From Alphaproteobacteria bacterium (lineage in GTDB: Bacteria; Pseudomonadota; Alphaproteobacteria; Micavibrionales; UBA2020): a DNA stretch of 34,796 nt. The translations under genes were made by a program, and so were the position numbers. This document shows, one piece after another, positions 30,391 to 34,796 of the stretch. The stretch lies in assembly GCA_004297545.1 (NCBI GenBank), contig SCTB01000110.1, forward strand, positions 1 through 34,796, written 5' to 3'. How positions within the stretch are numbered: position 1 is the first letter of the stretch; every line of letters starts with the position of its first letter. The notes beneath the pieces were generated by a model. It was not told the DNA's origin. It saw nothing but the letters and a program-made list of their open reading frames with translations, and searched no databases.

Positions 30391-32550
30391 TCAGGCGGGC
30401 GTCAAATTCGATTTCATGACGGCCAGCTGCGTACCGGCATTCGTCCGGCAGTCGCCGTTCGCAGGCTCGCGGCCGACGGTGATCGCCATCGACGGCTTCC
30501 TCACGAGGGCGAGGTCCAGGACTTCCTCGATCGTCGAGACCGGGATAACCTTCAGCTTGCTCAGGATCTCGGCCGGGACGTCCTCGAGGTCGCCCAGGTT
30601 GTCTTTCGGGATCAGGACGGTCTTGCAGCCGTCGCGCAGCGCGCCGTCGAGCTTCTCGGGCAGGCCGCCGATCTTCATGACCTTTCCGTTCAGCGAGATC
30701 TCGCCGGTCATCGCGACGTCGCGGCGTATCTTGATGCCGGAGACGGCCGAGAACTGCGCCGTGGTCATCGCGGCGCCCGCCGACGGGCCGTCCTTCGGGA
30801 TAGAGCCCGAAAGCGCATGCACGTGGATATCGCATTCTTTCAGCTTGGCTGCGATATTGAACTTCTCGCAAAGATTTATAGTCACCGTATGCGCGACGTT
30901 GGCCGACTCTTTCATGACGTCCTTCAGGTTGCCCGTGACGTTCAGCCTGAAGTCCTTGCCGGGCGTGGTCACTGCCTCGATCTGCAGCGTCGAGCCGCCG
31001 ACCGCGGACCAGGCGAGGCCGTTGACGATACCCACCGAATCTTCGTCGGGGATCTTGTCGCCGGACGTATGCGCGCTGCCGAGCATGCCCTTGAGGTCAG
31101 CCGCCGTCACGCTGACTTTCGTTCCCGGCTCCTTCTGGATCTTGCGGACCGCCTTCGAGCAGACGGTGCCGATGATGCGCTCGAGGTTACGGACGCCCGC
31201 CTCGCGGGTATAATCGTTGATGATGCTGCGCAGCGCGTCGGGAGCAAGCTCGAACTGGTCGCTCTTGAGGCCCGTTTCCTTCATCTGCTGGGGAATGAGG
31301 TAACGCGTGCCGATTTCAAACTTCTGCTCGCGCGTATAGCCCGGCAGGCGGATGATTTCCATGCGATCGTACAGGGGCAAAGGAATTTTATCTTCCTCGT
31401 TCGCGGTGCAGATGAACAGGACTTTCGACAGGTCCACTTCCTGGTCCAGGTAATGGTCGCGGAACTTGTGGTTCTGCTTGGGGTCGAGGACTTCCAGGAA
31501 GGCGGATGCGGGATCGCCGCGGCCGACTTCTGCGCCCATCTTGTCGATTTCGTCGAGGTTGATGACCGGGTTCATCGTGCCGGCGCGCTTCATGGCCTGA
31601 ATGATATTGCCGGGCAGCGCGCCGATGAAGGTGCGGCGGTGGCCGCGGACTTCGGCTTCTTCCTTGACGCCGCCGAGCGCGATGCGCTCGCACTTGCGGT
31701 CGGCCGCTTCCGCGATCGACTTCACGATGGAGGTCTTGCCGACGCCGGGCGGGCCGACGAGGCACAGGATTTTTCCCTGGCCCGTTGCGTCGGGCTGGTT
31801 CAGGACGGCGAGGAAATCCAGAATGCGTTCCTTCACCTTTTCCAGGCCGTAGTGGTCCCGGTTGAGGGTGTCTTCGGCCTTGCCGATGTCCTTGTTCGTG
31901 TCGGTATACTTGCCCCACGGCAGCGCCACCAGGAGTTCCAGCCACGTGCGGGCCACGCCGGCCTCGGGCGCCATGGGCGACATTTTCTTCAGGCGGCCCA
32001 TCTCGCGCTCCGCGTCCTTGCGGATATCGTCGGGCAGCACCGCGTCCTTGACCATGCGCGCGAGTTTCTCGTTGTCGTCTTCGCCGTTGTCTTCGCCGAG
32101 CTCCTTCAGCTTCTCGTCGATGGCGTCGCGCTGCTGGTGCAGCACGTAAATCTGCTGCTGCTTGTTCATTTTCTGGTTCGCCGCGGACTGGACGCTCTGG
32201 CTCAGGCCCGCCATCGAATCCGGATCGGGCTCGGGCGCCGCGTCGCGGCCGGTCCCTTCCATGCCGCGCATAAATTGCTCGATGTCCTCATGGTGGAGGA
32301 GGTAGGGGCCATGGTTGCCGGGGCTGCGCCCTTTCTTGACGGCATCAATCACGGTCTGGGGGTCCTGCCGGGAAATCAGCATCTGGTTATTATTCGTGAA
32401 CACCTGGGTGATGTCGCTTGTGACTGTTCCGCCCTTGTCGTCGAGGAAACGGGCCGGCACCGGATCAACGAGGATCGCCACGATATCGTCCGCATCAACT
32501 CCTGCGGCCTGACCGTTTCTTGGGTCTATCAGCTTGATCTTCGCCCCCAT
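30391..32550 (-). CDS. Lon-type ATP-dependent protease with a divergent N-terminus
   Basis: 719 residues. Walker A GPPGVGKT (266-273), Walker B in VINLDEID (329-336), sensor segments, then a Lon protease domain with catalytic Ser590 (KDGPSAGAA) and Lys633 (GGLPEKL), 43 residues apart as in E. coli (Ser679, Lys722). The helical region before the ATPase (about 125-250) is canonical, but the usual roughly 200-residue N-terminal substrate-binding domain is replaced by about 110 residues (MGAKIKLIDPRNGQ onward) that I do not recognise. Substrate choice is therefore likely different from ordinary Lon. The ATG has AGAGGAGAGAAAGAAC upstream, a sigma-70-like promoter lies at 32624-32653 and a strong terminator follows. 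A housekeeping lon probably exists elsewhere; this may be an extra copy. Confidence 0.9.
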   Translation of the reverse strand: MGAKIKLIDPRNGQAAGVDADDIVAILVDPVPARFLDDKGGTVTSDITQVFTNNNQMLISRQDPQTVIDAVKKGRSPGNHGPYLLHHEDIEQFMRGMEGTGRDAAPEPDPDSMAGLSQSVQSAANQKMNKQQQIYVLHQQRDAIDEKLKELGEDNGEDDNEKLARMVKDAVLPDDIRKDAEREMGRLKKMSPMAPEAGVARTWLELLVALPWGKYTDTNKDIGKAEDTLNRDHYGLEKVKERILDFLAVLNQPDATGQGKILCLVGPPGVGKTSIVKSIAEAADRKCERIALGGVKEEAEVRGHRRTFIGALPGNIIQAMKRAGTMNPVINLDEIDKMGAEVGRGDPASAFLEVLDPKQNHKFRDHYLDQEVDLSKVLFICTANEEDKIPLPLYDRMEIIRLPGYTREQKFEIGTRYLIPQQMKETGLKSDQFELAPDALRSIINDYTREAGVRNLERIIGTVCSKAVRKIQKEPGTKVSVTAADLKGMLGSAHTSGDKIPDEDSVGIVNGLAWSAVGGSTLQIEAVTTPGKDFRLNVTGNLKDVMKESANVAHTVTINLCEKFNIAAKLKECDIHVHALSGSIPKDGPSAGAAMTTAQFSAVSGIKIRRDVAMTGEISLNGKVMKIGGLPEKLDGALRDGCKTVLIPKDNLGDLEDVPAEILSKLKVIPVSTIEEVLDLALVRKPSMAITVGREPANGDCRTNAGTQLAVMKSNLTPA

Positions 32551-32623
32551 GTTCTTTCTCTCCTCTTAAAGAATTGACCTTTACGCAGCGCCTGAATCGC
32601 CGGAATGAACGCTTTGATGTGTG

Positions 32624-32653
32624 ATTTTACATAAGGATTAGCTATTATGTCAA
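32624..32653 (-). promoter_or_regulatory. Sigma-70-type promoter of lon
   Basis: On the minus strand TTGACA (complement of 32648-32653) and TAAAAT (complement of 32624-32629) are 18 bp apart. This is a near-consensus constitutive promoter, unlike the FNR-type promoters elsewhere in the window. Confidence 0.65.
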
Positions 32654-32664
32654 ACAAAATCGTG

Positions 32665-32683
32665 CAAATCTTTGGCAGATTTG
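32665..32683. repeat. Inverted repeat upstream of the lon -35
   Basis: CAAATCT (32665-32671) and AGATTTG (32677-32683) flank a 5-nt centre, 12 bp upstream of the lon -35. It could be an operator. The rest of 32578-32890 is AT-rich and shows nothing else that I can support. Confidence 0.35.
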
Positions 32684-32890
32684 ATAATTTTCAGGCGGTT
32701 TTCCGGGGCGGCAGGGTAATAATATTTCGCCGCTTGCAGGCCGGATTTAAAAATATCGTTAAATTTCAATTATTTAAATTTGATCGCCGCAACCGACTCG
32801 TTAGAACGAACCAAGTCTGCATTTTCACGCCAGATCAGACCTGCAAAAGCCAGGCAGCGCAGCGAGAAAGACCAGCCCACGCGCAGGGGC

Positions 32891-33139
32891 TTACCGCCCT
32901 TTCAGCCCGTCGACAAACCCGGTGAAAGCCATCACCGCATCCAGAAACGCTTTGTCGAGCACCTCGACAAGGTTGACGCCAAAAAGGCTGAAGACAGTCG
33001 TGATAAGACTGACCCACGCAAGCACAAAGAACAGGACATACAACCTCTCCCGAAACCTCAGGTGCCCCCAGCTGTAAGGATAGCGCTTGAGAAAGAAGAT
33101 GATCCTTGTTTGTGTCCATCTTCGTTTGGGTTTTAGCAC
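32891..33139 (-). CDS. Hypothetical small membrane protein
   Basis: 82 residues from a GTG start with AGAGG upstream. A basic N-terminus (MLKPKRRWTQTR) is followed by one long hydrophobic stretch at about 33-56 (LYVLFFVLAWVSLITTVFSLFG) and an amphipathic C-terminus. No family recognised. It lies 72 bp after the glycine-rich gene, on the same strand. The support is the transmembrane pattern and start site only; a non-coding stretch is possible. Confidence 0.4.
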   Translation of the reverse strand: MLKPKRRWTQTRIIFFLKRYPYSWGHLRFRERLYVLFFVLAWVSLITTVFSLFGVNLVEVLDKAFLDAVMAFTGFVDGLKGR

Positions 33140-33211
33140 ACTTGCCTCTTGGGGCTTTAGCTGATTGCAAGGGCGACGCAGGAGTCAAAATCAAGGACAC
33201 AATGTTGCACT

Positions 33212-34783
33212 TTACTGCGGCGCCATTGAATTCATCTTTGTCTCAGGCTTTTGGGGAGCTGGACGAAATTCTGCAAGTATTTCCTTCAACTTTTCAGGTT
33301 CTGGCGCAGGCCAGGACAAAACTATTAAGCCGTCCTCTCCGGCTTGCGCATTGGGAGAAACATAGTCGGGATCTTCGGAATTGGCGGGCTTCATTAATCC
33401 ACCCCAAAGCGTTATTCCGGCTTCCGGTGCCAACCCTCCTCCGCCACCACCGCTGCCACCATCGGGCGCGCCGCCGCCACCGCTTCCATAGCCGGCACCG
33501 CCGCCGCCGCCTCCCGTGGCTACGCACTTGTTTCCTCCAGGAGAAATTGAGCCCGTACCACCTTCCTTCGCAGCACCTGCTGTTGCCTTTATGCAACTAT
33601 CGTAACCGCCGTCATTTTTACCGCCTTGTCCTCCAACGCCATTACCGCCAGGTCTTCCATCTCGAGACTGAGCATGTTTCATCGCAAAAATGAAATTAAA
33701 ATAATCTTCAATGAACATGTCTGCATTCTCGCCGCCACCAGGCAACCCGCGAGTACCGTAAGTGCTATGGGTGCGACCAGGGCCAACTGCGCCGCCACCA
33801 CCACCCGCTATTATAAGGGGCTGACCATCCATGATCAGTTCACTTCTGCCGCCTCCGCCTCCCCCACTCGCATATGCATGATCGGGCGCCACTGACCCAA
33901 CTCCTCCATCTCCGCCACCGTTATATCCTCCTTTTCCGTTTTCTCCGCGGACGCCGACCATGCCTCGCCCACCCACAATTGCCTGTAGCTTGATGCCGGA
34001 ATGAATATCAATGACTCCAACCGAAAAACCCCCGGTACTTCCATAGCTTGCGGCCCCTCCTGCCCCCCAAACTTTTGCCAATATGCTTGAACAACCGGCA
34101 GGGATTTTCGGTTCGTAAGTTCCTCCGGCGGAAAACACAACCTTTCCCTCATGGCATCCTTCCTCACTGCCCTTTAATGTTTCGAGCCTCAGTGAGGCAG
34201 GAGGATGTATATAAAGCTTTCTGCCTTTCAGCTGCTCTATCTTGCTTTCCAGAAGCGCAATGGAGTCTCTGTGTTTTTCAGGATTACTCAGGAGATTTGA
34301 TATTGGGGTTATATCTCCGAACCCGCGAACATCCGGATTAGCACCGGCTTCGGCAAGCATCCGAATGATATCAAAATTTACATCCGTAAAAGGACTTGTC
34401 GCCACAAGAAGAGCAGACGTGTTTTTATAATGTGCCATTTCTAGGTTAATACCTGCGTCAACCAAAGCCTTAACCAAGTCGACCTGCTGCCTTTGAATTG
34501 CAATCTCAAGAGCAAGCTCAGCATGTTTTGAATCGACATCTAAGCAAGAAGATTCTTGAATAAGTTTATGCGCCTTTTCGAAGTCGCCGGCCTGAATTGC
34601 CGACATAACATCGGCCGAGCGGTTGGGGTTTTCGAGCCTCCTGAACTCCTTATCTGTTTTCCTGACAATTGCATATCCGCTCCACGCCCCTGCCGTCACA
34701 TCAACAACTCCGGTTATGCCGCAAATACCATCGGGTCCCTTTATCCTGATGATCTTGCTTGAATCGTCCTGCTCCGGATCCCC
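33212..34783 (-). CDS. Ankyrin-repeat plus glycine-rich protein (5' end missing)
   Basis: The open frame reads through to the adapter at 34784, so the N-terminus is lost; a GTG at 34699 is not the true start. About 523 codons are visible. First comes an unassigned stretch, then degenerate ankyrin-type repeats (LALEIAIQRQQVDLVKALVD, IIRMLAEAGANPDVRGFGD), then a beta-rich glycine domain (KVWGAGGAASYGSTGG, LIIAGGGGGA, runs of five or six glycines) like those of surface or lectin-like glycine-rich proteins. The last part is proline-rich. Codon use looks more AT-rich than the rest of the window, suggesting transfer. Possibly a surface or effector protein; function unknown. Confidence 0.7.
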   Translation of the reverse strand, partial: GDPEQDDSSKIIRIKGPDGICGITGVVDVTAGAWSGYAIVRKTDKEFRRLENPNRSADVMSAIQAGDFEKAHKLIQESSCLDVDSKHAELALEIAIQRQQVDLVKALVDAGINLEMAHYKNTSALLVATSPFTDVNFDIIRMLAEAGANPDVRGFGDITPISNLLSNPEKHRDSIALLESKIEQLKGRKLYIHPPASLRLETLKGSEEGCHEGKVVFSAGGTYEPKIPAGCSSILAKVWGAGGAASYGSTGGFSVGVIDIHSGIKLQAIVGGRGMVGVRGENGKGGYNGGGDGGVGSVAPDHAYASGGGGGGRSELIMDGQPLIIAGGGGGAVGPGRTHSTYGTRGLPGGGENADMFIEDYFNFIFAMKHAQSRDGRPGGNGVGGQGGKNDGGYDSCIKATAGAAKEGGTGSISPGGNKCVATGGGGGGAGYGSGGGGAPDGGSGGGGGGLAPEAGITLWGGLMKPANSEDPDYVSPNAQAGEDGLIVLSWPAPEPEKLKEILAEFRPAPQKPETKMNSMAPQ

Positions 34784-34796
34784 AGATCGGAAGAGC
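34784..34796. other. Illumina adapter sequence at the contig end
   Basis: The last 13 bases, AGATCGGAAGAGC, equal the common start of Illumina TruSeq adapters. This is untrimmed adapter, not genome sequence. Confidence 0.93.

Noticed and set aside
33400-34000. A tandem repeat or CRISPR-like array suggested by repeated CCGCC/GGN triplets
   Set aside because: The pattern is the coding of glycine runs in an open frame; there are no constant repeats with spacers.
34697-34699. GTG as the start of the ankyrin/glycine-rich protein
   Set aside because: The frame stays open upstream to the adapter junction at 34784, so the gene simply runs off the end.

Overview
The window looks like the end of a draft or metagenomic contig from an alphaproteobacterium of fairly high GC. 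This rests on the ccoNOQP-ccoGHIS order, a FixL-like haem-PAS kinase, FNR/FixK-type boxes, an acyl-CoA synthetase-GNAT fusion and two host-attachment-type proteins. The last 13 bases (34784-34796) equal the common Illumina adapter start, so the right edge is a sequencing artefact and the last gene is cut. No rRNA, tRNA, CRISPR array, insertion sequence or prophage was seen.

Layout. 1-45: start of a probable thiamine-diphosphate enzyme. 202-1317: copper nitrite reductase (nirK), divergent from tyrosine phenol-lyase (1508-2899). 3111-5790: anaerobic ribonucleotide reductase nrdD-nrdG. 5852-7102: outer-membrane barrel. 7099-9106: five small minus-strand genes (a DDYMG-family protein, a 49-residue ORF, a CBS pair, an unknown, a secreted helical protein). 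9222-17709: one tightly packed minus-strand operon, ldhA-ccoNOQP-ccoGHIS. 17811-21695: minus-strand operon hsp20, host-attachment protein, a 29-codon alcohol-dehydrogenase remnant, ADP-forming acyl-CoA synthetase-GNAT. 21893-25410: second DDYMG protein, second host-attachment protein, type II P-type ATPase. 25433-30169: six regulatory genes in a row (Crp/Fnr regulator, receiver, receiver-kinase hybrid, receiver, haem-PAS kinase, OmpR-type regulator). 30391-32550: Lon-type protease with an unusual N-terminus. 32578-34783: more AT-rich tail with a small membrane protein and an ankyrin plus glycine-rich protein.

What ties it together. Thirteen 14-bp boxes of the form TTGA(C/T)-N4-(G/A)TCAA were found, all in promoter positions. 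In twelve a -10-like hexamer starts exactly 22 bp after the box, and in the thirteenth (tpl) 23 bp after. This is the class II geometry of FNR/FixK/Anr activators (box centred near -41.5). Nearly every transcription unit from 1 to 25410 has one. The Crp/Fnr protein encoded here has the E-x2-S-R recognition signature expected for such boxes but no N-terminal FNR-type cysteine cluster; it has a cysteine-rich C-terminal tail instead. The region reads as a low-oxygen survival island: micro-oxic respiration, nitrite reduction, anaerobic dNTP synthesis, fermentation, and a stress set (sHSP, CBS, P-type ATPase, small paralogues) that resembles in content, by analogy only, the mycobacterial DosR dormancy regulon.

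All calls come from reading the sequence; no database search was run. Transcription starts are inferred from box geometry.
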